This document shows, in pieces, positions 1-8,193 of a stretch of 64,000 bases of DNA. The notes below the pieces were generated by a model. The model was not told where the DNA came from. It did not search any database and worked only from the letters and a program-made list of their open reading frames with translations. Made by a program: the position numbers and the translations under genes. Numbering within the stretch: the first letter of the stretch is position 1; each line of letters starts with the position of its first letter. The DNA lies in assembly GCF_030758415.1 (NCBI RefSeq), contig NZ_CP132334.1:496001-560000 (forward strand). The letters run 5' to 3'. Source of the stretch: Parvularcula sp. IMCC14364 (GTDB lineage: Bacteria > Pseudomonadota > Alphaproteobacteria > Caulobacterales > Parvularculaceae).

Positions 1-810
1 CTCAAACAGGTGCACATCCTGCTCGTTTTTGAGCAGGGCGCCGTGTAGCGGTGGAATCGCCTTGCGCGGATCACGCTCACGCAATACAGAATCGTCCACA
101 TCCTCTGCCATCAGGAGTTTCAGCCAGTCCAGCAATTCGGATGTTGAGGGCTTTTTCTTGAGGCCAGGCGTTTCGCGCAACTGATAGAAAATCTTGAGGG
201 CTTCCGCGACCAGCCGTTTCTTGATGCCGGGGAAATGGACATCAACAATCTGTTCCATCGTCTCGTTGTCGGGAAACTTGATGTAATGAAAGAAACAGCG
301 CCGCAGAAACGCGTCCGGCAGTTCTTTTTCATTATTTGAAGTAATCACCACGATCGGGCGTTGCCGAGCCTTGATCGTTTCCCCCGTCTCGTAAACGAAG
401 AATTCCATACGATCGAGTTCCTGCAACAGGTCGTTCGGAAACTCGATATCGGCCTTGTCGATCTCGTCAATCAACAGGATAGGGCGTTCTTCGGCCGTGA
501 AGGCGTCCCATAATTTGCCGCGTTTGATGTAGTTGGCCACGTCTGTCGCCCGCGCTTCACCCAGCTGACTGTCCCGCAGGCGCGCGACGGCGTCATATTC
601 ATAGAGGCCCTGCTGGGCCTTGGTTGTGGATTTGATATGCCATTCCAGCAGGTTAGCGCCGAGCGCCTGCGCCATCTCGTGGGCCAGAACGGTTTTGCCC
701 GTGCCTGGCTCTCCCTTGATGAGCAGGGGGCGCTCCAGAGTAACAGCAGCATTCACCGCAACTTTAAGGTCATCTGTTGCAATATAATCTTTTGTGCCGT
801 CAAATTTCAT
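1..810 (-). CDS. MoxR-family AAA+ ATPase, C-terminus cut by window edge
   Basis: The reading frame starts at ATG 808-810 and stays open to the window edge, giving 270 residues. Walker A GEPGTGKT lies at residues 33-40 and Walker B LLIDEID near residue 112, followed by a sensor-1 stretch ending in TSNNEKELPDAFLRR. These are features of the MoxR/CbbQ-like ATPases of about 280 residues, so perhaps ten residues are missing. Such ATPases work as chaperones that insert cofactors or assemble complexes, usually with a von Willebrand A (CoxE-like) partner encoded just downstream. That partner would lie outside this window, so the client protein cannot be named. A purine-rich AGGGAAAG precedes the start. 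Confidence 0.9.
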   Translation of the reverse strand, partial: MKFDGTKDYIATDDLKVAVNAAVTLERPLLIKGEPGTGKTVLAHEMAQALGANLLEWHIKSTTKAQQGLYEYDAVARLRDSQLGEARATDVANYIKRGKLWDAFTAEERPILLIDEIDKADIEFPNDLLQELDRMEFFVYETGETIKARQRPIVVITSNNEKELPDAFLRRCFFHYIKFPDNETMEQIVDVHFPGIKKRLVAEALKIFYQLRETPGLKKKPSTSELLDWLKLLMAEDVDDSVLRERDPRKAIPPLHGALLKNEQDVHLFE

Positions 811-955
811 GTACTGTGCTTTCCCTGAAGACTGAACGCGGAAGATAGCAGCGTGCCGGAGGAGGGCAAGCTGCGAGCGCAGTTTTGATCATGACAGGTC
901 TGGTGCCCGGAAGGCCTTTACTGCTGCTGCAAAACGCGGCGAGGATTTTGGTGCT

Positions 956-1444
956 ATGAAAGAATACGCAGTCATTTTTCTGGGTGCCTGGCGGGCACAT
1001 AAAGACCTGACAGTTGAAGAGCTGGGCCGTCGGGCTGGTCTGGACGCCAAGAATGTTACAGCACTGGAAAAAAGTACGTCTGATTACAGCCCCGAGGACA
1101 TTGCGCGCCTGTCAAAAGCACTGGGTATTGAGCCGTACAAGCTCTTTATTCACCCGGCTGTGCAGTTCGACAACAAGCCCTCTTTTGACGGCGTAACAGC
1201 CGATACGATGGCAACGCTGCTGCAACTTTACATCCCTGATGCAGTATCAAGGCTGAAGGATCAGGAAGCGCTTGAACGATTGTTTGCAGATGACCTGCCG
1301 GAGGATTACTGGCACGTACAGGGAGAGAAGATGATCGAACTGCTTGGCTTCCTCAGGTCTTGTCGAGAGGATCGTCCTGCGGCTCTGCGGGCGCTGTTTT
1401 CGTCGCTAGAGACTGACTCTCTGCCTCCGCATAATCCTGATTGA
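956..1444 (+). CDS. XRE-family helix-turn-helix regulator
   Basis: A 162-residue protein. Residues about 6-60 form a Cro/CI-type helix-turn-helix: GAWRAHKDLTVEELGRRAGL, then a recognition-helix region around NVTALEKS, then the IARLSKALGI closing helix. The rest is helical with no recognisable ligand domain. It sits divergently from the MoxR-type ATPase with about 145 bp between, so it may regulate that gene or itself; this is inference from position only. Its last 92 bases overlap a small open frame on the other strand (1353-1622), which makes one of the two 3' ends doubtful. Confidence 0.75.
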   Translation: MKEYAVIFLGAWRAHKDLTVEELGRRAGLDAKNVTALEKSTSDYSPEDIARLSKALGIEPYKLFIHPAVQFDNKPSFDGVTADTMATLLQLYIPDAVSRLKDQEALERLFADDLPEDYWHVQGEKMIELLGFLRSCREDRPAALRALFSSLETDSLPPHNPD

Positions 1445-1622
1445 CCCTGTTCAGATATTCTTTCAGGGCGCGATAAATGATGCTCTGCTCAGGTTTGATA
1501 TCCCGACCGGAGGTCAGCCACTTAGGCAGATAGGAAACGTTGTCATTCTTGTTTTTCACGCCCAAATCCTGTCTGGCCCGCAAATTACCTGAATAGATAA
1601 CCTGTAAATTCGGAAGTGGCAT
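1353..1622 (-). CDS. Small hypothetical protein, 89 aa
   Basis: The open frame has a plausible soluble composition, with a central stretch YLPKWLTSGRDIKPEQSII followed by an amphipathic helix RALKEYLNRVNQ and a disordered Pro/Asp-rich tail. I do not recognise a family. No good ribosome binding site precedes ATG 1622, and the tail is antisense to the end of the XRE regulator. The first 60 residues look protein-like and lie outside that overlap, which is why it is listed; it could still be a chance frame. Confidence 0.4.
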   Translation of the reverse strand: MPLPNLQVIYSGNLRARQDLGVKNKNDNVSYLPKWLTSGRDIKPEQSIIYRALKEYLNRVNQDYAEAESQSLATKTAPAEPQDDPLDKT

Positions 1623-1718
1623 AATATGCCATAAATAAGTTTAAAGTAATACAAGTTGTCAGGTGGTCAGGGCAAGGGAAAAGTGCGCGTGCAAATAGTG
1701 CATTCCGGGGACGGTTAA

Positions 1719-2648
1719 GAGCCTGATCCAAAAGTATCTGGGTGATTTCAACGACTTATGATTCTCTTTGTTTGCTTAAGACACGGAGGATCAGATGAGT
1801 TGGAATGAAACCACCCGCACATATTATGACCGCAGTTTCCTGCGCTATGCAAGTGATCTGACGGACGACGAATGGGCTTTGATTGAACCTGAAATACCTC
1901 TTCCAAATCGGATGGGGCGTCCTCGCAAGTGGCCGATGCGGGAGATCATGAACGCCTTGTTGTATATCGCGTCTACTGGCTGCCAATGGCGCATGTTACC
2001 AAGGGATTTCCCGCCTTTTTCGACGGTTCAGAAATATTTTTATTGGTGGCGTGATGACAGATTGCTGGAAAAGATCAATCACCGCCTGCTGTTTGAATGC
2101 CGCGAAGCACACGGCAGAAGCCCACACCCCAGCGCAGGTGTGATCGATAGCCAGTCGGTTAAAACCACAGAAAGTGGCGGTATTACTGGCTTTGACGCGG
2201 GCAAAAATATAAAAGGCCGCAAGCGGCATATTCTGACGGATACGGAAGGCTTTCTGGTGACAGCACTTGTGCATGCCGCGGATGTACAGGATCGCGACGG
2301 CGCACCAGCGGTGTTGATGGAAGCGCGAGACAAATTTCCATGGCTTCGCCATATCTTTGCCGATGGTGGCTATGCGGGAGATAAGCTAAAGCGCAAACTT
2401 AAAAAAGTCGGTCCATTCCGGATGGAAATCATCAAGCGATCCGATAAAATGAAAGGCTTTAAAGTCCTGCCCCGGCGATGGGTCGTAGAACGCACATTCG
2501 CATGGTTAGGGCGATCACGCCGTCTCGCCAAGGATTGGGAACGATGCTGGACCTCAGCTATCGCATGGCTATTCATGGCTCACATCCGTATCGCAACAAG
2601 ACGACTGGCAAGAGCATGTTTCATATGAAAGACTTTTGATTCAGACTC
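1719..2648 (+). mobile_element. IS5-family element, IS1031-like, copy 1 (930 bp)
   Basis: Terminal inverted repeats GAGCCTGATCCAAAAG (left) and GAGTCTGAATCAAAAG (right, read inward) agree at 13 of 16 positions. The element is flanked by a 3-bp direct repeat TAA at 1716-1718 and 2649-2651. A 3-bp TNA target and a length of about 930 bp with one transposase frame are typical of the IS1031 group of IS5. It sits between genes and breaks none that I can see. A copy that looks identical lies in opposite orientation at 48076-49005. Confidence 0.93.
1795..2628 (+). CDS. IS5-family transposase (copy 1)
   Basis: A 277-residue DDE transposase in a single frame. The catalytic Asp motifs are DSQSVKTTESGG and FADGGYAGDK, and the Glu is in RRWVVERTFAWLGRSRRL, the Y-(2)-R-(3)-E-(6)-R region of IS5 transposases. 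The N-terminal LTDDEWALIEPEIP is the usual start of the DUF4096-like domain. Ribosome binding site GGAGG sits six bases before ATG 1795. The frame is intact, so the element may be active. The protein is identical along its whole length to that of the second copy. Confidence 0.95.
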   Translation: MSWNETTRTYYDRSFLRYASDLTDDEWALIEPEIPLPNRMGRPRKWPMREIMNALLYIASTGCQWRMLPRDFPPFSTVQKYFYWWRDDRLLEKINHRLLFECREAHGRSPHPSAGVIDSQSVKTTESGGITGFDAGKNIKGRKRHILTDTEGFLVTALVHAADVQDRDGAPAVLMEARDKFPWLRHIFADGGYAGDKLKRKLKKVGPFRMEIIKRSDKMKGFKVLPRRWVVERTFAWLGRSRRLAKDWERCWTSAIAWLFMAHIRIATRRLARACFI

Positions 2649-2797
2649 TAAGCCTGACAGTAAGGCTTTGGTAACCTGTATTACTTAAGTGTTAATCCTA
2701 AGTTACTGATTTATAAAGACTTTATTTATTCTCTCATAGTTGAATAGCGGTGCAGATGATGTGTGATCTGCGCCGTTCAATTTTGAGGAGAATTCCA

Positions 2798-3208
2798 ATG
2801 GACGAAAAAAATCTGATCAAGCGTCTGCATGACTTTGAGCGTAAAGTGTATCTTGGTGTGACTGGCCTGGCTGGGGCCGGCGCGGTTGCCGTTGTGACCA
2901 AATGGCAAACGGCCTGGGCCGAGATGTCAGAAGCTGGTGAGACGTTTGGCGAGATGACCGCCACGCAAGGGGCCACTGCGTCTGCATATGAGAATGTGGC
3001 TGTCGCGTTGGACAATCTGCGCGACACGGTTGCAACCGGCAGCAAGGACGCCATCCATCAGGCAGGCGAGACATTTTATGTGGTGCTGGCTGAAAACCAC
3101 GCGAGATTGTGGGAAATTCTCCCAGAAAATGTTCGCGGCGCAGAAACTGAAGATGAACCGCCGTTGAGAGCCATTGAGATTCTCGGTCGGGCGCTTGGTC
3201 TGAATTAA
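2798..3208 (+). CDS. Hypothetical protein, 136 aa
   Basis: I chose ATG 2798 because GAGGAG lies just upstream; the frame is open further back to 2750 without a better start. A Gly/Ala-rich hydrophobic stretch (VTGLAGAGAVAVV, residues about 18-30) could be a weak membrane or packing segment. The remainder is predicted helical and acidic with no catalytic motif I know. It is followed after about 58 bp by a small membrane protein on the same strand, so the two may be co-transcribed. Function unknown. Confidence 0.65.
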   Translation: MDEKNLIKRLHDFERKVYLGVTGLAGAGAVAVVTKWQTAWAEMSEAGETFGEMTATQGATASAYENVAVALDNLRDTVATGSKDAIHQAGETFYVVLAENHARLWEILPENVRGAETEDEPPLRAIEILGRALGLN

Positions 3209-3228
3209 GTCGATATAAGTTGACAAAT

Positions 3229-3262
3229 CGCCTCTTCAGTCAACAATCAGGTTGAAGAGGCG
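3229..3262 (+). promoter_or_regulatory. Hairpin that covers a ribosome binding site
   Basis: CGCCTCTTCA at 3229-3238 is perfectly complementary to TGAAGAGGCG at 3253-3262, with a 14-base loop. The 3' arm contains the GAAGAGG Shine-Dalgarno of the membrane protein starting at ATG 3267. In RNA this would hide the ribosome binding site. There is no U-run after the hairpin, so it is not a typical terminator. The role (translation control or RNA thermometer) is inference. Confidence 0.4.
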
Positions 3263-3266
3263 CATT

Positions 3267-3716
3267 ATGCTGGACTCCTGGGAAGAATACACATTTCTGG
3301 CCATGTTGCTGACGGTTTTTGCCCTCGCTTCACTGACCAGGGACAGCCGTCTTCATGTTGGTGTCCTCACCCTGCTGGCAGGCTGGTTCGTTTCCATTGT
3401 TTCCGTCAATCTGGTTGCTTTTGTCCCGACGCTTCTGGTCTGGGTCATCGTCAATATTGTTGTGATGTATGTTTTTCTTCAGCTCCATTATCGACGGGAA
3501 GATGAAGAAAGAGAGCCGATGTGGCCTATTGCTATCATCGGTCTGGAGTTTTTCATTCTCATATCACACGTAACAGCCTGGTTTTTCGGTTGGGCCTATT
3601 ACGTGATTGCGATCAATATCCTTTTTGGCCTTGAGATCCTCATCATCGGGTTCATCTGCCTGCTCAGGATATATGACCGTTTTTTCGTTAGGGCGGCCCA
3701 TAAGTCCCGTAGTTAG
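3267..3716 (+). CDS. Four-helix integral membrane protein of unknown function
   Basis: ATG 3267 has GAAGAGG six bases upstream; a TTG at 3252 is in frame but lies before that site, so I prefer 3267 (149 aa). Four hydrophobic segments are visible, at about residues 9-27, 32-67 (long, perhaps two), 85-107 and 110-135, with a charged loop HYRREDEEREPM between. The C-terminus is basic. No family recognised. Its translation may be controlled by the hairpin at 3229-3262. Confidence 0.72.
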   Translation: MLDSWEEYTFLAMLLTVFALASLTRDSRLHVGVLTLLAGWFVSIVSVNLVAFVPTLLVWVIVNIVVMYVFLQLHYRREDEEREPMWPIAIIGLEFFILISHVTAWFFGWAYYVIAINILFGLEILIIGFICLLRIYDRFFVRAAHKSRS

Positions 3717-3740
3717 CCAGCCACTCCTAGCCAGTCAGAT

Positions 3741-4694
3741 CTAGCCGGTCAGTCCAATTTCCCTTAGCCGCTGCTGCAGAAAATCATCGGCCACAATGTC
3801 GGGCGCTTCGGTGCCGTCACGACAGTTCTCGATACAGGACAAGACGGCATCGGCGCGCGGATGCATAAAAAACGGCATTGAATAGCGCGAGATATTCGGC
3901 CCCTCGGGGTTGACCACGCGGTGCGTCGTGGCGGGGATATGATTGTTGGTAATCCGTGCCAGCATGTCGCCAGCATCAACAATAATCGCATTGCGACTGC
4001 CCTCGACCGGCAGCCAGTTGCCATCTCGGTCCAGTAATTCCAGACCAGCAGAGGATGCGGCGACCAACAGGGTAATAAGGTTGATATCTTCATGTGCGGC
4101 AGCGCGCATTGCGCCAGGTTCAGCGCCATCCGGCACTGGTGGATAGTGCAGCAGTCGCAAAATGGAATTGCCGTTCACGGCCAGTTTGCGGAAATAATCC
4201 GCATCCAGCCCGAGGGAGGGCGCAAGCGCTTCCAGCATCACGTGCCCTGTTTCTTCAAGCGCATCGTAAAGTGCAAGAAATGCCTGCCGGAAGTCCGTCG
4301 GCTGCGTCGGCCACATATTCGGTGGATAGATATCGGCAAGCGCATCGCCTGCGGAAAATTCCCGCCCCACATGCCAGAATTCCTTGAGGTCAGAGGCTGA
4401 AGAGCCCTTGGCATGTTCCCGGCCAAAAGCTGTATAGCCGCGCTGCCCGCCGACGCCGGAATCACATTTCATCTTCTCTGCTTCAGGCAGAGCAAAAAAG
4501 TTTTCGCTCGCCCGATAGGCCCTGTTCAACAGATCTTCACTGATCCCGTGGTCCCGCAGGATAATGAAGCCGAAATACCGAAAGCCCTCATATAAGGCGT
4601 CGGCGAAGGCTGCCCGCGCGGCTGCATCGCCATGCGTGTAGCTGGCAAGGCTGAGTTCGGGCACGGTTGTGTATCGGGTCATGGCAGGGTCCAT
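3741..4694 (-). CDS. Isopenicillin N synthase-like Fe(II)/2-oxoglutarate dioxygenase
   Basis: A 317-residue protein with the N-terminal DIOX_N segment (YEGFRYFGFIILRDHGIS) and the C-terminal jelly-roll 2OG-FeII_Oxy domain. The iron triad is H201-E-D203 and H258; R270-Y-S272 is the RxS motif that binds the 2-oxoglutarate carboxylate. In bacteria such proteins hydroxylate or desaturate small acids, and the substrate here is unknown. The gene is divergent from gabT (193 bp between), so the two could share a promoter region. ATG 4682 (MTRYTT) is an equally likely start. Confidence 0.88.
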   Translation of the reverse strand: MDPAMTRYTTVPELSLASYTHGDAAARAAFADALYEGFRYFGFIILRDHGISEDLLNRAYRASENFFALPEAEKMKCDSGVGGQRGYTAFGREHAKGSSASDLKEFWHVGREFSAGDALADIYPPNMWPTQPTDFRQAFLALYDALEETGHVMLEALAPSLGLDADYFRKLAVNGNSILRLLHYPPVPDGAEPGAMRAAAHEDINLITLLVAASSAGLELLDRDGNWLPVEGSRNAIIVDAGDMLARITNNHIPATTHRVVNPEGPNISRYSMPFFMHPRADAVLSCIENCRDGTEAPDIVADDFLQQRLREIGLTG

Positions 4695-4887
4695 TGATCA
4701 GCTTGGCCTCTGTCTGCCGCAAAATGACAGAAAGGGCAATTTGCTCTGAATAACTTTCCAGACTGCCAGCGGCGTGTTGTCACGGCACCCCCCTTGTTCT
4801 TTTTGACGGCAGGGTGCATCCCTGTTTGACAAGGGATAAGGGCGGGTTGAACCTGCCCGGAAACACAAAAAAGAAGGTTGATAAGGC

Positions 4888-6201
4888 ATGACGGCGACGA
4901 ACGAATTTCCCACCAATGAGTTGATGGTTGCGCGGCGGATGGAGGCTTGTCCAAAAGGCCTGCCATCAAAGTCGGGTGTCTATGCCGAAAAGGCAGAGGG
5001 TGCCGAGTTGTGGGACATCGAAGGCAAGCGCTATATCGATTTCATCGCGGGCATTGGTGTTCTGAATGTCGGGCACCGTCATCCAAAAGTGCAGGCCGCG
5101 ATCAAGGACCAGCTCGACAAGGTGGTTCACACCTGTTTCGGTGTTGCGCAATATGAACCTTATATTCAGCTGGCAGAGCGTCTGAATGCACTGGTGGGGA
5201 AACTTGGTGGCGGTGCTGCTTACAAGACCATGTTCATGAATACCGGTTCTGAAGCAACTGAACATGTCTGCAAGTTTGCCCGGCGTGTGACGGGCCGCCC
5301 TGGCCTCATCTCTTTTGAAGGCTCATTTCATGGCCGTACCCTGCTTGCCACAGCATTGACCGGCAAGGCGGTGCCGTACAAGACAGGGTTTGATCCGTTG
5401 CCGGGCTATGTGTTTCATGCACCGTATCCGAATGATTACAAGGGGTTGTCTGCACAAGGGGCGCTGAACTGCCTTGACCACATTTTTGAAACCTCTATTC
5501 GCCCGCAGGATGTCGCGGGCATCATTATTGAGCCCGTACAGGGTGAGGGGGGCTTTGTCGCGGCGCCCCCGGAATTCCTGAAAGGCCTGCGTGATAAGTG
5601 TACGGAACATGGTATCATGTTTATTGCAGACGAGGTTCAGACGGGCTTTGCCCGTACGGGCAAAATGTTTGCGACAGAACATTCAGGCGTTGAGCCGGAT
5701 TTTCTGGTCTGTGCAAAATCAATCGCTGGCGGGTTGCCGCTTTCGGCCATTGTCGGCAAAGCTGACCTGTTTGACTCAATCCCTGATGGCGGCATGGGGT
5801 CAACCTATGGCGGCAATCCTGTCGCCTGTGCTGCCGCCATTGCCGTGCTTGATCTGATTGAAGAAGAAGGGTTGATAGAGCGGGCAGAAGCAATCGGCGC
5901 AAAAGTCGAAGCGCGCTGGCGCGAGATGCAGGCCGGATTTGGCAAGGGCATTTTCGGTGATGTGCGCCGCGTCGGTGCCATGGCTGCCGTGGAAATGGTC
6001 GAAGATGGCGACCCAGCCAAACCGAATACTGCCGTTGCAGGCGCGATCCAGAAAACAGCTCGCGACAAAGGCCTTATCACGCTGACAGCGGGCAAGAAAG
6101 CCAATGTCATCCGTACACATGTGCCCCTGATCACGTCTGATGCCCTGATTGATGAGGGGATGGATATTTTCGAAGCTGCTGCAAAAGAGGTCATCGGCTG
6201 A
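4888..6201 (+). CDS. gabT: 4-aminobutyrate aminotransferase (class III)
   Basis: A 437-residue class-III PLP aminotransferase. K277 in VCAKSIAGGLPLSA is the Schiff-base lysine, the GSEATEH segment binds the cofactor phosphate, and the FIADEVQTGFARTG segment holds the PLP-nitrogen Asp. Length and motifs match GabT, which moves the amino group of GABA to 2-oxoglutarate to give succinate semialdehyde. The stop overlaps the next start (TGATG), so it heads an operon with two fumarylacetoacetase-like genes. A succinate-semialdehyde dehydrogenase is not adjacent. Another omega-amino acid could be the true substrate. Confidence 0.92.
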   Translation: MTATNEFPTNELMVARRMEACPKGLPSKSGVYAEKAEGAELWDIEGKRYIDFIAGIGVLNVGHRHPKVQAAIKDQLDKVVHTCFGVAQYEPYIQLAERLNALVGKLGGGAAYKTMFMNTGSEATEHVCKFARRVTGRPGLISFEGSFHGRTLLATALTGKAVPYKTGFDPLPGYVFHAPYPNDYKGLSAQGALNCLDHIFETSIRPQDVAGIIIEPVQGEGGFVAAPPEFLKGLRDKCTEHGIMFIADEVQTGFARTGKMFATEHSGVEPDFLVCAKSIAGGLPLSAIVGKADLFDSIPDGGMGSTYGGNPVACAAAIAVLDLIEEEGLIERAEAIGAKVEARWREMQAGFGKGIFGDVRRVGAMAAVEMVEDGDPAKPNTAVAGAIQKTARDKGLITLTAGKKANVIRTHVPLITSDALIDEGMDIFEAAAKEVIG

Positions 6202-6914
6202 TGCGCGACTACGTTATTCCGCCGCCCGCCCAACCGGCGATTCCCGTTGTTGGGGGGGGCTGGTTTCCAGTGCGCCGGATATTTTGTATCGGGCAGAATT
6301 ATCTGGCCGACGTGAAAGAGTTGATTGGCGACCACGTCAAGGAAACTGATGACGAAACCAAGAGCTCTTTGCCGGTCGTTTTTACGAAACCGGCTGACTC
6401 TATCTGTCTCGGGGGCAACATTCCCTTGCCGCTGGCCACAGACAACCTCCATTATGAAGGCGAACTTGTTGTGGCCATGAAGGATGGCGGCAGCAATCTT
6501 TCGCCATCTGCAGCAGAAGAGATGATCTATGGCTTTGCAGTCGGCTGTGATCTGACCCGCCGTGATCTGCAGGAAGTTGCCAAGGAATTATCCGGCCCCT
6601 GGGATATGGCAAAGGCAATCGACAACGGGGCCGTGGTTGGCGGTGTCATGCCGGAGAAAGAATTCTGGGCGCTTGAAGAAGCGCGTCTCATGTTGTCTGT
6701 AAACAATGATGTGCGCCAGGCAGAAGACTTGAAGGCCATGATCAAGCCAGTGTGGAATATCATCTCCGATATTTCCCGTTATTTTGAAGTCAAGGCAGGG
6801 GATCTTATTTTTACTGGCACACCGTCCGGTGTGGGGCAGCTTGTGCCGGGTGACAAGGTACGTATCGGCATCAACGACCTGGCACCGGTAGAATTCTGGA
6901 TCAGTGAAACATGA
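6201..6914 (+). CDS. Fumarylacetoacetate hydrolase-family protein, first of a tandem pair
   Basis: A 237-residue FAH-fold enzyme. Metal-binding carboxylates are in HYEGELVVAM and in CDLTRRDLQ, and the C-terminal FTGTPSGVG loop is typical of the family. The starts PPAQPAIPVVGGG and PVRRIFCIGQNY resemble the next gene very closely, which points to tandem duplication. Members act as acylpyruvate hydrolases or oxaloacetate decarboxylases. An insertion of about ten residues (around ELIGDHVKETDDETK) distinguishes it from its paralogue. Start and stop overlap both neighbours by one to four bases, so translation is probably coupled. Confidence 0.9.
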   Translation: MRDYVIPPPAQPAIPVVGGGWFPVRRIFCIGQNYLADVKELIGDHVKETDDETKSSLPVVFTKPADSICLGGNIPLPLATDNLHYEGELVVAMKDGGSNLSPSAAEEMIYGFAVGCDLTRRDLQEVAKELSGPWDMAKAIDNGAVVGGVMPEKEFWALEEARLMLSVNNDVRQAEDLKAMIKPVWNIISDISRYFEVKAGDLIFTGTPSGVGQLVPGDKVRIGINDLAPVEFWISET

Positions 6915-7600
6915 GTGACTTTGTTTTTGCGCCGCCCGCACAAATCGCGGTGCCGGTAAAGGGGGGCGGCTTGTTTCCGGTGCGCCGCATCTTCTGCGTC
7001 GGTAAAAATTATGCAGATCACGTGAAGGAAATGGGCGGAGACCCGAAGGACGTGCCGCCGGTTTTTTTTACCAAGCCGGCAGATGCGGTTCATACAGGCG
7101 GTGTGATGCGTTTTCCTCTTGCGACAGATAATCTGCATTATGAGGGCGAGATGGTTGTTGCCCTGAAAAGTGGTGGTGCACATATTCCAGAAGCTGACGC
7201 GGCACGTCATATTTTCGGTTATGCTGCCGGGTGTGATCTGACCCGTCGCGACTTGCAGGCAGTTGCAAAAGAAAAGTCTGGTCCCTGGGATATCGCCAAG
7301 GCGCTCGACGATGGTGCTGTGATTGGCCCAATCAGTCGATACGAAGAAAACACGTTGCTGAATAGTGGTGCTATAAACCTTTCAGTAAACGGAGAAACAA
7401 GGCAAAAGTCTGACCTGTCGCTGATGATCTGGAGCATCCCGGAGATCATTGCCCGCCTGTCTGGCCTGTTCACACTCAAGGCAGGTGACCTGATTTACAC
7501 AGGGACACCAGAAGGAGTGGGGCCGCTGGTCACAGGGGATATGTGCCGCGTCGAAGTGGATGGCCTTGAGCCGGTAGAGTTCAACATGGTCGCGCGATAG
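6911..7600 (+). CDS. Fumarylacetoacetate hydrolase-family protein, second of a tandem pair
   Basis: A 229-residue paralogue of the gene before it. It has the same carboxylate motifs (HYEGEMVVAL, CDLTRRDLQ) and the same YTGTPEGVG ending. NYADHVKEMGGDP matches the FAHD1-like acylpyruvase/oxaloacetate decarboxylase subgroup better than its neighbour does. ATGA overlap with the preceding gene. The pair with gabT suggests a short catabolic pathway from an amino acid to a keto acid that is then cleaved; this is inference. Confidence 0.9.
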   Translation: MSDFVFAPPAQIAVPVKGGGLFPVRRIFCVGKNYADHVKEMGGDPKDVPPVFFTKPADAVHTGGVMRFPLATDNLHYEGEMVVALKSGGAHIPEADAARHIFGYAAGCDLTRRDLQAVAKEKSGPWDIAKALDDGAVIGPISRYEENTLLNSGAINLSVNGETRQKSDLSLMIWSIPEIIARLSGLFTLKAGDLIYTGTPEGVGPLVTGDMCRVEVDGLEPVEFNMVAR

Positions 7601-7663
7601 GGCTCAGTGGCGCAGCTTTGCGATCATGGTGTTTCAGAATGTGTCGCATAATTTGGGGATAAG

Positions 7664-8173
7664 ATGATGTCTGAGAGACAAGCACAGGCAGATATGCAGG
7701 CCACAATACAGACCGGCAAGGAAGAAACCTACGCCCGCCTCACGCGAGAAATCGTCTCTGTACTGGAGGGGGAGAGCAACAATATTGCCCGCATGGCAAC
7801 AGTTTCCTGTTTGCTGCATGAGGCGTTTCCCGATCGCATCTGGACGGGTTTCTACATTGTGGACCCGATGAAACCAGAAGAGTTGGTCGTTGGGCCGTAT
7901 CAGGGAACGCTTGGGTGTCTGCGCATCCCTTTTGGCAAAGGCGTCTGCGGTACAGCCGCCGCTGAACGTGCCACGCAAGTGGTGGATGATGTGCACGATT
8001 TTCCGGGCCATATCGCCTGCGACAGCCGCTCGGTCAGTGAGATTGTAGTGCCCGTATGCAACTGTGACGGTGATCTAATCGCTGTGCTGGATATCGATTC
8101 AGACAAGCCAGCAATGTTTGACCAGACTGACAGGACAGCCCTGGAAGAGTTGATAGAGGCTATCTTTGGCTGA
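7664..8173 (+). CDS. msrC: Free methionine-R-sulfoxide reductase (GAF domain)
   Basis: A single GAF domain of 169 residues. The three cysteines C85 (LGCLRIPF), C95 (GVCGTAAA) and C119 (HIACDSRS) match, shifted by one, Cys84, Cys94 and Cys118 of the E. coli enzyme. It reduces the R form of free methionine sulfoxide in the cytosol with thioredoxin as electron donor. ATG 7664 and ATG 7667 are adjacent; using 7667 would bring the cysteine numbering into register. It appears to be transcribed alone and is convergent with the ADP-ribosyltransferase-like gene, 20 bp away. Confidence 0.92.
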   Translation: MMSERQAQADMQATIQTGKEETYARLTREIVSVLEGESNNIARMATVSCLLHEAFPDRIWTGFYIVDPMKPEELVVGPYQGTLGCLRIPFGKGVCGTAAAERATQVVDDVHDFPGHIACDSRSVSEIVVPVCNCDGDLIAVLDIDSDKPAMFDQTDRTALEELIEAIFG

Positions 8174-8193
8174 GCCGTAATTGCATGGCTGGA

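Noticed and set aside
3712-3755. Short direct repeats of TAGCCAG/TAGCCGG between two genes
   Set aside because: Three imperfect seven-base copies, partly within the end of the dioxygenase gene; too short and degenerate to call a repeat element.
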